Of a stretch of 64,000 bases of DNA, positions 1-7,586 are shown in pieces; the first letter of the stretch is position 1, and each line of letters begins with the position of its first letter. The translations under genes and the position numbers were made by a program. The notes beneath the pieces were generated by a model, which was not told where the DNA came from, made no database searches, and saw nothing but the letters and a program-made list of their open reading frames with translations. The DNA lies in contig NZ_JAKZBV010000001.1 in NCBI RefSeq assembly GCF_022539255.1, forward strand, positions 2,356,001-2,420,000. The letters run 5' to 3'. This stretch comes from Sinomonas terrae. GTDB lineage: Bacteria; Actinomycetota; Actinomycetes; Actinomycetales; Micrococcaceae.

Positions 1-1024
1 GAAGGCCGGAGAGCCAGACCGTGAGCTGCTCGGCGTCGTCGGGCAGGACCGGCACGAGCACCTCCCGCGGAATCCTAGTGTCGGTCTCTGCCTGTGCGCC
101 GTAGACCTGCTGCAGGAGGTGCTCGACGAGGGCTGCCCCGGTCGTCTCCTCGACCTTCTCAACGACCCAACCCCGCTGGCCGCGAATTCGCCCCCCGCGC
201 ACGTGGAAAACCTGGACCGCCGCCTCGAGCTCGTCCTCCTCGACGGCGAAAATGTCGGCGTCCGTGTCTTCGGAGAGCACGACCGCGTTGCGTTCGAACA
301 CCTTCCGCATCGCGATGATGTCGTCCCGCAGCGACGCGGCGGTCTCGTAGTCGAGCTCCGCCACCGCGGCCGCCATCCTCTTCTCGAGCTGCGAGATGAA
401 GCGCTTGGCCTCCCCGCCCATGAAGGCGCAGAAGTCTTCGGCCAGCGCCCGATGCTCCTCGGCGCTCACCCTGCCCACACACGGGGCGGAGCACTTGTCG
501 ATGTACCCGAGGAGGCAAGGACGACCGCTCTGCTCCGCGCGCTTGAAGACGCCAGCGCTGCAGCTCCGCACAGGGAACACCTTGAGCAGGGTGTCCATCG
601 TCTCCCGGATGGCGCCCGCAGTGTACGGCCCGAAGTAGCGCGTGCCCTTTCGGCGATCGCCTCGCATGACCTGGACTCGCGGGAACTTCTCCCCCAGCGT
701 CACCGCGAGGTACGGATACGTCTTGTCGTCTCGGAAGGCCAGGTTGTACCGCGGAGCGAATTCCTTGATCCACGTGTACTCGAGCTGGAGGGCCTCGAGT
801 TCGCTTCCTACGACCGTCCACTCGACGCTCGCGGCCGCGTGGACCATGGCGTACGTCTTGGGCAGGAGGGTTGCGGGGTTCGCGAAATACGAGGTCAGCC
901 GCTGGCGGAGATTCTTCGCCTTCCCGACGTAGATGACTCTGCCGTGGGGATCGCGGAAGCGGTAGACGCCCGGGTCGTTCGGGATCTCACCGGTCTTGGG
1001 CCGGTAGCTCGCTGGATCTGCCAC
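1..1024 (-). CDS. uvrC: UvrABC system protein C (excinuclease subunit), C-terminus beyond window
   Basis: This subunit makes the dual incisions around bulky DNA lesions in nucleotide excision repair, acting with UvrA and UvrB in the cytoplasm. I translated about 341 codons by hand. The N-terminal GIY-YIG endonuclease domain is clear (GVYRFRD, then VIYVGKAKNLRQR), followed by the Cys-rich stretch (CLLGYIDKCSAPCVG) and the UVR motif region that contacts UvrB. The frame runs off the window at base 1, so the RNase H-like incision domain and HhH motifs are missing only because of the window edge. The GTG start at 1024 lies 6 nt after a TAAACT element with no Shine-Dalgarno, which suggests a leaderless mRNA. 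The family assignment is secure. Confidence 0.96.
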   Translation of the reverse strand, partial: MADPASYRPKTGEIPNDPGVYRFRDPHGRVIYVGKAKNLRQRLTSYFANPATLLPKTYAMVHAAASVEWTVVGSELEALQLEYTWIKEFAPRYNLAFRDDKTYPYLAVTLGEKFPRVQVMRGDRRKGTRYFGPYTAGAIRETMDTLLKVFPVRSCSAGVFKRAEQSGRPCLLGYIDKCSAPCVGRVSAEEHRALAEDFCAFMGGEAKRFISQLEKRMAAAVAELDYETAASLRDDIIAMRKVFERNAVVLSEDTDADIFAVEEDELEAAVQVFHVRGGRIRGQRGWVVEKVEETTGAALVEHLLQQVYGAQAETDTRIPREVLVPVLPDDAEQLTVWLSGL

Positions 1025-1043
1025 TGCTCTAGTTTAAGGTTCC

Positions 1044-1715
1044 CTATTCCTGGGTGGGGGGCTTGTTGTAGCCGGTCGCGCGGCCTTGGCCGCTCAGGGC
1101 TGCGATCGCGTCCATGATCCGGTCCGTCGCCTCGCGGCGGACCGGGAGCGAATGGTCAGGCCCGAGCTTGTCGAAATAGAGCGGCTCACCGACTCGCATG
1201 CTGAAGTGCTGGGGCCTGACGGCGTTCGTCCCGGCCGGCTGGAGCCGGTCCGTGTCGGCGAGGCCGACCGGGACCACGGGAGCGCCGGTAGTCAGAGTGA
1301 GCCAGCCGACACCCGTGCGGCCGCGGTACAGGAGGCCGTCGCGGGAACGGGTGCCCTCGGGGTAGATCCCCACCCCTTCGCCGCGTTCGAGGACATCGAG
1401 GAGGGTCTTGAGCGCGGCGACGCTCGCGGCCTGCTCCCCCCGCTCCACGGGTATGGAGCCCACACCCTCGAAGAACGACTTCATGATCTTGCCCTTGATA
1501 CCCCTGCCGGTGAAGTACTCGGCCTTGGCGAAGAAGCCGACCGTGCGAGGCATGAGGGCCTGGATGATGACCGAATCCAGGAACGAGAGGTGGTTCGAGG
1601 CGACGATGAAGGGCCCGTCGTCGGGCACATTCTCGAATCCGGTCAGGGTCGGCCTGCAGAGGGTAGCGATGAGGCCGCGGATGCTCGTGCGGGTGGCCTG
1701 GTACATCAACGGCAC
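1044..1715 (-). CDS. 1-acyl-sn-glycerol-3-phosphate acyltransferase (PlsC family)
   Basis: This 223-residue protein likely acylates lysophosphatidate in phospholipid synthesis at the inner face of the membrane. The LPLAT motifs are present in order: NHLSFLDS (the NHX4D catalytic box, about residues 40-47), a G-x-F-A-K-A-E-Y segment in the substrate region, and YPEGTRSRDG (the EGTR phosphate-binding box). A short hydrophobic start precedes the first box. Its start overlaps the end of the upstream HAD phosphatase gene by 10 nt, which suggests co-transcription and coupling. Actinobacteria usually carry several PlsC paralogues, so the exact acyl-acceptor cannot be told from sequence and I give no symbol. 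Confidence 0.88.
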   Translation of the reverse strand: MPLMYQATRTSIRGLIATLCRPTLTGFENVPDDGPFIVASNHLSFLDSVIIQALMPRTVGFFAKAEYFTGRGIKGKIMKSFFEGVGSIPVERGEQAASVAALKTLLDVLERGEGVGIYPEGTRSRDGLLYRGRTGVGWLTLTTGAPVVPVGLADTDRLQPAGTNAVRPQHFSMRVGEPLYFDKLGPDHSLPVRREATDRIMDAIAALSGQGRATGYNKPPTQE

Positions 1716-2446
1716 TGGCTGGCCTCCGCTTCAGTCGGTTCGACGTGGGCGGTGGACCCCGGTCGCCCATGGACCGGGACCAGGCGTTCGACGGCGTCGC
1801 CCGCCTCGCGCGCGTCGGTCGCGTAGGCCGGAAGGTCCTGCGCCTCGAGCTCACCCGGCTCCGCGAAGCCCCACCTCACGCCAATGCACGGGATGCCGTT
1901 GGCCGCGGCCCCGGCCGCATCATGCCGGCGGTCGCCGATCATCACCGCGCGGTTCCGCGAGGCGTGGTTCGTCTCGAGGGCCGCCGCCACGATGCTCACC
2001 TTGCCGTCAGGGAGCGGCGGCAGAGTCTCGTCGTCCGGCGCGCCATGGATGCTGTGGAAATAGGCGTCGAGCCCTTGGAGCCTGAGGAGCTTCTTCGCGA
2101 GGCCTTCCGGCTTCTGGGTCGCGACCGCGAGGTGGTATCCGCCTGCCCGCAGCCGGCTCAAGAGCTCAGGAACGCCCGGGTAAGGCCGGCTCTTCGCCAT
2201 GCCCTCCGAGATATACCGCTCTCGGTACGACTGGACTACCAAAGTCATCGACCCCTCGGGCACCGAAGCGAAGCGACGCAGCGACTCGATGAGCGGCGGG
2301 CCGACCATGGCGTCGAGGGCAGCCTGCTCCGGGACCGGCAGGCCATGGACTTCGAGGGCCGCGGCGATACCGCCTGTGATGCTCCCGGCAGGGTCGACGA
2401 GGGTGCCGTCCAGATCGAAGATCACGAGGGCCGGGCTGTCTGTCAC
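1706..2446 (-). CDS. HAD-superfamily phosphatase (HAD-IA, Gph/YrfG-like)
   Basis: A 246-residue haloacid dehalogenase-type hydrolase. Motif I is IFDLDGTLVD near the N-terminus with the nucleophilic Asp. A helical cap follows, then motif II (VATQKPEG), the conserved Lys, and motif IV (IGDRRHD). This arrangement is that of phosphoglycolate phosphatase and 5'-nucleotidase-type HAD-IA enzymes; the substrate is not readable. I chose the GTG at 2446 because motif I follows within ten residues and a GGGAG sits about 10 nt upstream. A longer frame to 2596 would run into the uvrA 3' end and lacks family similarity. Its 3' end overlaps the PlsC-type gene. Confidence 0.85.
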   Translation of the reverse strand: MTDSPALVIFDLDGTLVDPAGSITGGIAAALEVHGLPVPEQAALDAMVGPPLIESLRRFASVPEGSMTLVVQSYRERYISEGMAKSRPYPGVPELLSRLRAGGYHLAVATQKPEGLAKKLLRLQGLDAYFHSIHGAPDDETLPPLPDGKVSIVAAALETNHASRNRAVMIGDRRHDAAGAAANGIPCIGVRWGFAEPGELEAQDLPAYATDAREAGDAVERLVPVHGRPGSTAHVEPTEAEASQCR

Positions 2447-2564
2447 CGGGCCAGTCTCCCATATGGGAGTCAGTAGCCGAAACTCGTATGCCTCCAAGGG
2501 AATACTGGCCCGGGGGGTGGCGCCTTGCGGCATTTCGAGACGTTCAGGGCCCCCTTCCACGGCG

Positions 2565-5500
2565 TCAGCCGTGGCTGCGATCGAAGATCTCCGCAAGAAA
2601 CTGCCCCGTGTGACTCTGTTCGGCCTTCGCCACGTCCTCAGGAGTCCCGGTGGCGATCACCTGACCGCCCCCCGAGCCTCCGTCGGGGCCCAGGTCGATG
2701 ATCCAGTCCGCGCTCTTGATGACGTCGAGATTGTGCTCGATCGTGATGACGCTGTTGCCCTTCTCGACGAGGCCCTGGAGCACGAGCAGCAGCTTTCGAA
2801 TGTCCTCGAAATGAAGGCCGGTGGTCGGCTCGTCCAGCACATAGACGCTGCGCCCGTTGGACCGGCGCTGCAGTTCGGAGGCGAGCTTGACCCTCTGCGC
2901 CTCGCCACCCGAAAGCGTAGTGGCCGGCTGTCCGAGCCGCACATATCCGAGCCCGACGTCCACCAGCGTGTTCAGGTGCCGTGCGATGGGGGCGAACGCC
3001 GAGAAGAACTCGGCGGCCTCGTCAATCGGCATGTCGAGAACGTCCGCGATCGTCTTGCCCTTGTAATGCACCTCGAGGGTCTCGCGGTTGTACCGAGCGC
3101 CGTGGCACACCTCGCACGGGACATAGACGTCGGGGAGGAAGTTCATCTCGATCTTGATCGTGCCGTCGCCCGAGCATGCCTCGCAACGGCCGCCCTTCAC
3201 GTTGAAGGAGAACCTGCCGGGCTGGTAGCCGCGGACCTTGGCCTCGGTCGTCTCAGCGAAGAGCCTGCGGATGTGGTCGAAGACGCCTGTGTATGTTGCC
3301 GGGTTCGATCGAGGCGTCCGGCCGATCGGACTCTGATCCACATGGATGACCTTGTCGAGGTGCTCGAGTCCCTCGATCCGGGTGTGACGGCCTGCCACCT
3401 GCTTGGCGCCGTTCAAGCGGTTGGCGAGCACCTTGTAGAGGATCTCGTTGACGAGCGTCGACTTCCCGGACCCGCTCACTCCCGTCACGGCCGTGAGGAC
3501 TCCGAGCGGGAACGTCACGTCCACGTTCTGGAGGTTGTGCTCCCGTGCACCGATGACCTTGAGCTGGCGCTTGCGGTCGATAGGCCGGCGCTTCTTGGGC
3601 ACTTCGATGGCGCGACGCCCTGAGAGATAGTCGCCCGTGAGCGAGTCGCGGTTCTCCAGGAGACCAGCGAGCGGGCCGGAGTGGACCACGTTGCCGCCGT
3701 GCTCGCCTGCGCCTGGGCCGATGTCGACGATCCAATCGGCCTCGTGGATCGTGTCCTCGTCGTGCTCGACGACGATGAGCGTGTTGCCGAGGTCGCGAAG
3801 ACGGGTGAGCGTCTCGATGAGCCGGCGGTTGTCGCGCTGGTGAAGGCCGATGCTCGGTTCATCGAGAACGTACAGGACCCCGACGAGACCCGAGCCGATC
3901 TGAGTCGCGAGGCGGATGCGCTGCGCCTCACCGCCGGAGAGCGTTCCCGCAGCGCGCTCGAGGTTGAGGTACTCGAGGCCCACGTCGAGGAGGAACGTGA
4001 GCCGGGCGTCGATCTCCTTGAGGACCTGATGGGCGATCTGGCGTTCGCGGTTGCTCAGCTCGAGGCCGCCGAGGAACTCGCTCGCTTCCCGCAGCGGGAG
4101 GGCACACACGGCCGCAATCGACTTGCCGCCCACGAGGACGGACAGCGATGCCGGATTGAGGCGCGCACCGCCGCACTCCGGGCACGGGATCTCCCGCATG
4201 TACTCGGCGTACCTGTCTCGGGCGGAGTCGGACTCGGTCTCGACGTGCTTCCGCTGAATGTAGGAGACAGCGCCCTCGAAGCCCGTGCTGTACTTGCGCT
4301 CCCTGCCGAATCGGTTCCGGTACTGCACGACGACTTTGTGGTCCTTGCCGTACAGGACAGCATCTCGAGCGTACCGGGGAAGGCTGTGCCACGGGGTACT
4401 CATCGAGAACCCCAACTCGTCGGAGAGTCCCTCGAGCAAGCGCGTCCAGTACTCCTGCGTGGCCTGCCCGAGCGACCATGGCGCAATTGCACCCTCGGAG
4501 AGGCTCAGCTCGGGGTCGGGGACCACGAGATCCTCGTCTACCTCGAGCTTGGTGCCGATCCCTGTACAAGCTGGGCACGCGCCGAACGGGTTGTTGAACG
4601 AGAACGAGCGCGGCTCGATTTCATCGATCGCGAGCGGATGCTCGTTGGGGCACGCGAGGTGCTCGGAGAACGCACGGATGCGGTGATCGTCGTCGGGCGC
4701 AAGGTCGACGAAGTCCGCGAGCACCCTTCCTTCGGCAAGCCCGAGCGCGGTCTCGACTGAGTCGGCGAGGCGCTGGCGGATGCCTTCCTTGACCACGAGG
4801 CGGTCGACGACGACTTCGATGGTGTGCTTGAACTGCTTGCCGAGCTTGGGCGCCTCGGCGAGCTGGACGAGTTCCCCGTCCACCCGGGCGCGGGCGTAGC
4901 CCTTGGCCGCGAGATCCTTGAAGAGGTCCACGAACTCGCCCTTGCGACCGCGCACGACGGGCGCGAGCACTTGGAACCGCGTGCCGTCGGAAAGGTCGAG
5001 AAGCTGGTCGACGATCTGCTGGGGGGTCTGGCGCGTGACCGGCTCATGGCAGATCGGGCAGTGTGGACGGCCGACTCGCGCCCAGAGAAGACGCATGTAG
5101 TCGTAGATCTCTGTAATGGTGCCGACCGTCGACCGGGGGTTCTTGCTGGTCGACTTCTGGTCTATCGACACGGCAGGCGAAAGGCCCTCGATGAAGTCGA
5201 CGTCGGGCTTGTCCACCTGGCCGAGGAACTGGCGGGCATAGGCCGAAAGGGACTCGACATAGCGTCGCTGGCCCTCGGCGAAGATCGTGTCGAACGCGAG
5301 CGAGGACTTCCCTGAACCCGACAGCCCTGTGAAGACGATCATGGCGTCGCGCGGGAGGTCGAGGTCGATGTTGCGCAGATTGTGCTCCCGCGCACCCTTC
5401 ACGACGAGACGCGACAGATCGGCCCGGAGCGAGCTGACAGGCCTGTCGATCACGTCGTCACGTCCGCCATCGGAGAGCGCGGCCGCTATGTCGTCCGATA

Positions 5501-5642
5501 CCGGAGACTCCGACACCGGAGACAGAGAAGGGGGAGTTTGCACCCGATCATGGTAGTCGAAGACGTCTTCGAACTTCCAACCGCTCCGCTCAGGGCTGAC
5601 ACCCTGCCGTCTTCTACCACCTCCAGCGCTTCGCTCAGGCAT
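2565..5642 (-). CDS. uvrA: UvrABC system protein A (excinuclease ATPase)
   Basis: The DNA damage-recognition ATPase of nucleotide excision repair, about 1,025 residues from the chosen start. Two ABC ATPase modules are visible, with Walker A boxes GLSGSGKSS and GVSGSGKST, signature LSGGEAQR in each half, and YVLDEP Walker B segments. Zinc-finger cysteines occur in CPICHEPVT, CPACTGIGT and CEACSGDG. The start is uncertain. The ATG at 5642 forms a TGATG overlap with the gntR stop, which would couple the two. A GTG at 5543 and an upstream ATG at 5696 are alternatives, and the conserved core starts only near base 5405. The first 60-80 residues are not family-conserved. Confidence 0.93.
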   Translation of the reverse strand: MPERSAGGGRRRQGVSPERSGWKFEDVFDYHDRVQTPPSLSPVSESPVSDDIAAALSDGGRDDVIDRPVSSLRADLSRLVVKGAREHNLRNIDLDLPRDAMIVFTGLSGSGKSSLAFDTIFAEGQRRYVESLSAYARQFLGQVDKPDVDFIEGLSPAVSIDQKSTSKNPRSTVGTITEIYDYMRLLWARVGRPHCPICHEPVTRQTPQQIVDQLLDLSDGTRFQVLAPVVRGRKGEFVDLFKDLAAKGYARARVDGELVQLAEAPKLGKQFKHTIEVVVDRLVVKEGIRQRLADSVETALGLAEGRVLADFVDLAPDDDHRIRAFSEHLACPNEHPLAIDEIEPRSFSFNNPFGACPACTGIGTKLEVDEDLVVPDPELSLSEGAIAPWSLGQATQEYWTRLLEGLSDELGFSMSTPWHSLPRYARDAVLYGKDHKVVVQYRNRFGRERKYSTGFEGAVSYIQRKHVETESDSARDRYAEYMREIPCPECGGARLNPASLSVLVGGKSIAAVCALPLREASEFLGGLELSNRERQIAHQVLKEIDARLTFLLDVGLEYLNLERAAGTLSGGEAQRIRLATQIGSGLVGVLYVLDEPSIGLHQRDNRRLIETLTRLRDLGNTLIVVEHDEDTIHEADWIVDIGPGAGEHGGNVVHSGPLAGLLENRDSLTGDYLSGRRAIEVPKKRRPIDRKRQLKVIGAREHNLQNVDVTFPLGVLTAVTGVSGSGKSTLVNEILYKVLANRLNGAKQVAGRHTRIEGLEHLDKVIHVDQSPIGRTPRSNPATYTGVFDHIRRLFAETTEAKVRGYQPGRFSFNVKGGRCEACSGDGTIKIEMNFLPDVYVPCEVCHGARYNRETLEVHYKGKTIADVLDMPIDEAAEFFSAFAPIARHLNTLVDVGLGYVRLGQPATTLSGGEAQRVKLASELQRRSNGRSVYVLDEPTTGLHFEDIRKLLLVLQGLVEKGNSVITIEHNLDVIKSADWIIDLGPDGGSGGGQVIATGTPEDVAKAEQSHTGQFLAEIFDRSHG

Positions 5643-6019
5643 CAGAGCCGCGAATAGGCCTGCTCGAGCAGCTTGACGGCCTCTTCGAAGCCGCATCCGC
5701 GGACGCTCGCTGCAGCCGCGAAGGCGGCCGCCGCCGTCGTCAGTTCCTCCTCACGTTCGTCGCGGGGCGCGACGACGGTCCCCGCGCGGCCGCGGGTGAC
5801 GACGACCTTGGCCTCCTCGAGTTCCCGATAAGCCCGCGCAACAGTGTGGGGGGCGAGGCCGAGATCGGCGGCGAGGGAGCGGACGGGCGGAAGGCGGCGC
5901 CCCGCGGGCAGCGAGCCATCCGCGACGAGGTCGGCGACCCGGCGCCGGAGCTGTTCGAAGAGGGGCGTCGCATGGTCCTGGTCCGGGCGCCATGCACCCG
6001 GAAAGTCCGCTTCTTCCAT
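5642..6019 (-). CDS. GntR-family transcriptional regulator, short YtrA-like type
   Basis: A 125-residue regulator with an N-terminal winged helix (PLFEQLRRRVADLVADGSL, then LPPVRSLAADLGLAPHTV) and only a short helical tail. That is the YtrA-type layout, with no effector-binding FadR or UTRA domain. The ATG at 6019 is preferred because a longer frame to 6100 would overlap the divergent hydrolase gene. A GGTGG lies just upstream. A TAGGCT -10-like element at 6072-6067 would give a leader of about 40 nt. The gene directly precedes uvrA with a TGATG overlap, so the two may be one transcript. YtrA-type regulators often control ABC transporters in their own operon; none is seen here, so the target is unknown. 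Confidence 0.85.
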   Translation of the reverse strand: MEEADFPGAWRPDQDHATPLFEQLRRRVADLVADGSLPAGRRLPPVRSLAADLGLAPHTVARAYRELEEAKVVVTRGRAGTVVAPRDEREEELTTAAAAFAAAASVRGCGFEEAVKLLEQAYSRL

Positions 6020-6066
6020 GACCACCAGAGTAAGGCGCGAAGGCCCGGTCCACACGATGCCGAGCC

Positions 6067-6076
6067 AGCCTAGACT
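6067..6076. promoter_or_regulatory. Overlapping divergent -10 elements for gntR and the hydrolase gene
   Basis: The imperfect palindrome CCAGCCTAGACTGG (6065-6078) reads TAGACT on the plus strand (6071-6076), 6 nt before the hydrolase ATG, and TAGGCT on the minus strand (6072-6067), facing gntR. The two hexamers share two bases, so RNA polymerase could engage only one at a time. This is inferred from sequence alone. Confidence 0.45.
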
Positions 6077-6082
6077 GGCGCC

Positions 6083-6733
6083 ATGACGAGCCTCATCCAC
6101 GACCTTGACCGCGTCACTGTCCGGAGCGTCTCAGTCGGCGACATGGACAACAACGTCTACCTGATCACAGCGAAGGAATCAGGGCAGCAGGTGCTCATCG
6201 ATGCGGCCGACGACCTCCCCGCGATCCGGCGGCTCCTGCAGGAAGGAGCGGGTGATGCCGCCGCGCCCGCGCATCTCGAGCTCATCGCCACGACGCATCA
6301 GCATTGGGACCATGTGCGCGCGCTCGAAGGACTGGTCGCTGAGACTGGCGCCCGCACTGCTGCCGGGCGACAGGATGTGGGAGGCATCCCTGTTCCCGTC
6401 GACGTCGTCCTCGACCACGGCGACGTCGGCAACTTCGGAGGCTTCGACCTGACCGCCGTGCATCTCCGGGGCCACACGCCGGGGTCCATCGCATATGTCC
6501 TCAAGGACGGCGACGCGCCGCACCTCATCTTCTCGGGCGACTCCCTGTTCCCCGGCGGCGTCGGAAACACCCAGAAGGATCCGGACCGCTTCGCCCTCCT
6601 GTTCGCCGACGTCGTGGGGCGACTCTTCGAGACCTATCCGGATGACGCGATTGTGCTCCCGGGGCATGGCCGCCCCACGACGCTCGGAATCGAGCGCCCG
6701 CGGCTTGGCGAGTGGCAGGCGCGCGGCTGGTAG
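6083..6733 (+). CDS. MBL-fold metallo-hydrolase (glyoxalase II-like)
   Basis: A 216-residue metallo-beta-lactamase-fold hydrolase. The metal-binding motif is HQHWDH at residues 72-77, followed by GHTPGS and FSGDSLFPGGVG, which carry the further His and Asp ligands, and a late PGHGRPT. This is the pattern of glyoxalase II-like and persulfide dioxygenase-like proteins, and either activity is possible. The equivalent gene next to uvrA in M. tuberculosis (Rv1637c) is also an MBL protein, so the neighbourhood is old. The ATG at 6083 is 6 nt downstream of TAGACT with no Shine-Dalgarno, consistent with leaderless translation. It converges on the methyltransferase gene with a 3-nt gap. Confidence 0.88.
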   Translation: MTSLIHDLDRVTVRSVSVGDMDNNVYLITAKESGQQVLIDAADDLPAIRRLLQEGAGDAAAPAHLELIATTHQHWDHVRALEGLVAETGARTAAGRQDVGGIPVPVDVVLDHGDVGNFGGFDLTAVHLRGHTPGSIAYVLKDGDAPHLIFSGDSLFPGGVGNTQKDPDRFALLFADVVGRLFETYPDDAIVLPGHGRPTTLGIERPRLGEWQARGW

Positions 6734-6736
6734 CGG

Positions 6737-7552
6737 CTAGAAGATGTCTGTGCCGTCCATCGGAGCTGGCTTCCGGCCGACGCAGAACAAGCGGCGGAAG
6801 GGGTAGACCGTGCCGTATTCGCGGGCCGGGTAGACGTCGAGCAGAAGCTGGTTGTACTGCTCCTCGAACTGCGCGCTCTCCTCGGGGCTGAGAGCGTCGA
6901 GCACGGGGCGCAGGGCTGCGCCCCGGACCCAATTGAGCACGGGGTCCTCCCCCGTGAGGACCTGGCAGTACGTGGTCTCCCACACGTCCGCCTCCCAACC
7001 CGCGGCACGCATGACGTCGAGATAGTCCGTGGGTTCGCCCACGACGTCGATGTGGCGCAGGACGCCGCGGAGCCGCCGCTCCCACTGCGGAGATTCGGCA
7101 AGTTCGCGCAGCAGCGCGTGCGACGGCGCGCTGAAGTTTCCCGGGATCTGGACCGCGAGCCACGCACCCGGGGCGAGCTGTTCGAGCCAGCGCCCTATGA
7201 GCGCCTGATGGCCCGGCACCCATTGGAGGACGGCGTTCGAGACGACGACATCGACGTCATCGTCGGGTGTCCAGGTCACCACATCGCCGAGTCGGAAGCT
7301 CAGGCCGGGCCTGCCCGGCGTCGTCCGTTCCGCGGCGTCGATCATCTCCGGCGAGCTGTCGACCCCCTCGACAACGGCGTCCGGCCACCGGTCGGCGAGC
7401 GCAGCGGTCAGCGTTCCCGGTCCGCAGCCGAGGTCGACGACGTGCCGCGGCGCCTCAGCGCCGATACGCGAGGTCAGGTCGAAGAACGGCCGGCCGCGGT
7501 GGTCGCCGAAGCGTACGTAGAGGGCCGGATCCCACGTGGGCGAAGCGCTCAT
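6737..7552 (-). CDS. tam: Trans-aconitate 2-methyltransferase-like SAM-dependent methyltransferase
   Basis: A 271-residue class I methyltransferase. The N-terminus (TWDPALYVRFGDHRGRPF) and the SAM-binding motif DLGCGPG (residues 40-46), followed by GVDSSPEMI, match the Tam family, which methylates trans-aconitate to relieve inhibition of the citric acid cycle. Other motifs are VVSNAVLQWVP and the late YPARE region. Length fits the family (about 255-275). The ATG at 7552 lies 6 nt after a TAGCGT hexamer on the same strand, so the mRNA may be leaderless. The assignment is by pattern; a related small-acid methyltransferase is possible. Confidence 0.83.
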   Translation of the reverse strand: MSASPTWDPALYVRFGDHRGRPFFDLTSRIGAEAPRHVVDLGCGPGTLTAALADRWPDAVVEGVDSSPEMIDAAERTTPGRPGLSFRLGDVVTWTPDDDVDVVVSNAVLQWVPGHQALIGRWLEQLAPGAWLAVQIPGNFSAPSHALLRELAESPQWERRLRGVLRHIDVVGEPTDYLDVMRAAGWEADVWETTYCQVLTGEDPVLNWVRGAALRPVLDALSPEESAQFEEQYNQLLLDVYPAREYGTVYPFRRLFCVGRKPAPMDGTDIF

Positions 7553-7586
7553 GGCTCCACGCTAGTGCGGATAGGCTGGAGGCGCC

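Noticed and set aside
5543..6082. SOS (LexA) box upstream of uvrA/gntR
   Set aside because: I looked for the actinobacterial GAAC-N4-GTTC pattern and found only isolated half-sites, none a convincing dyad.
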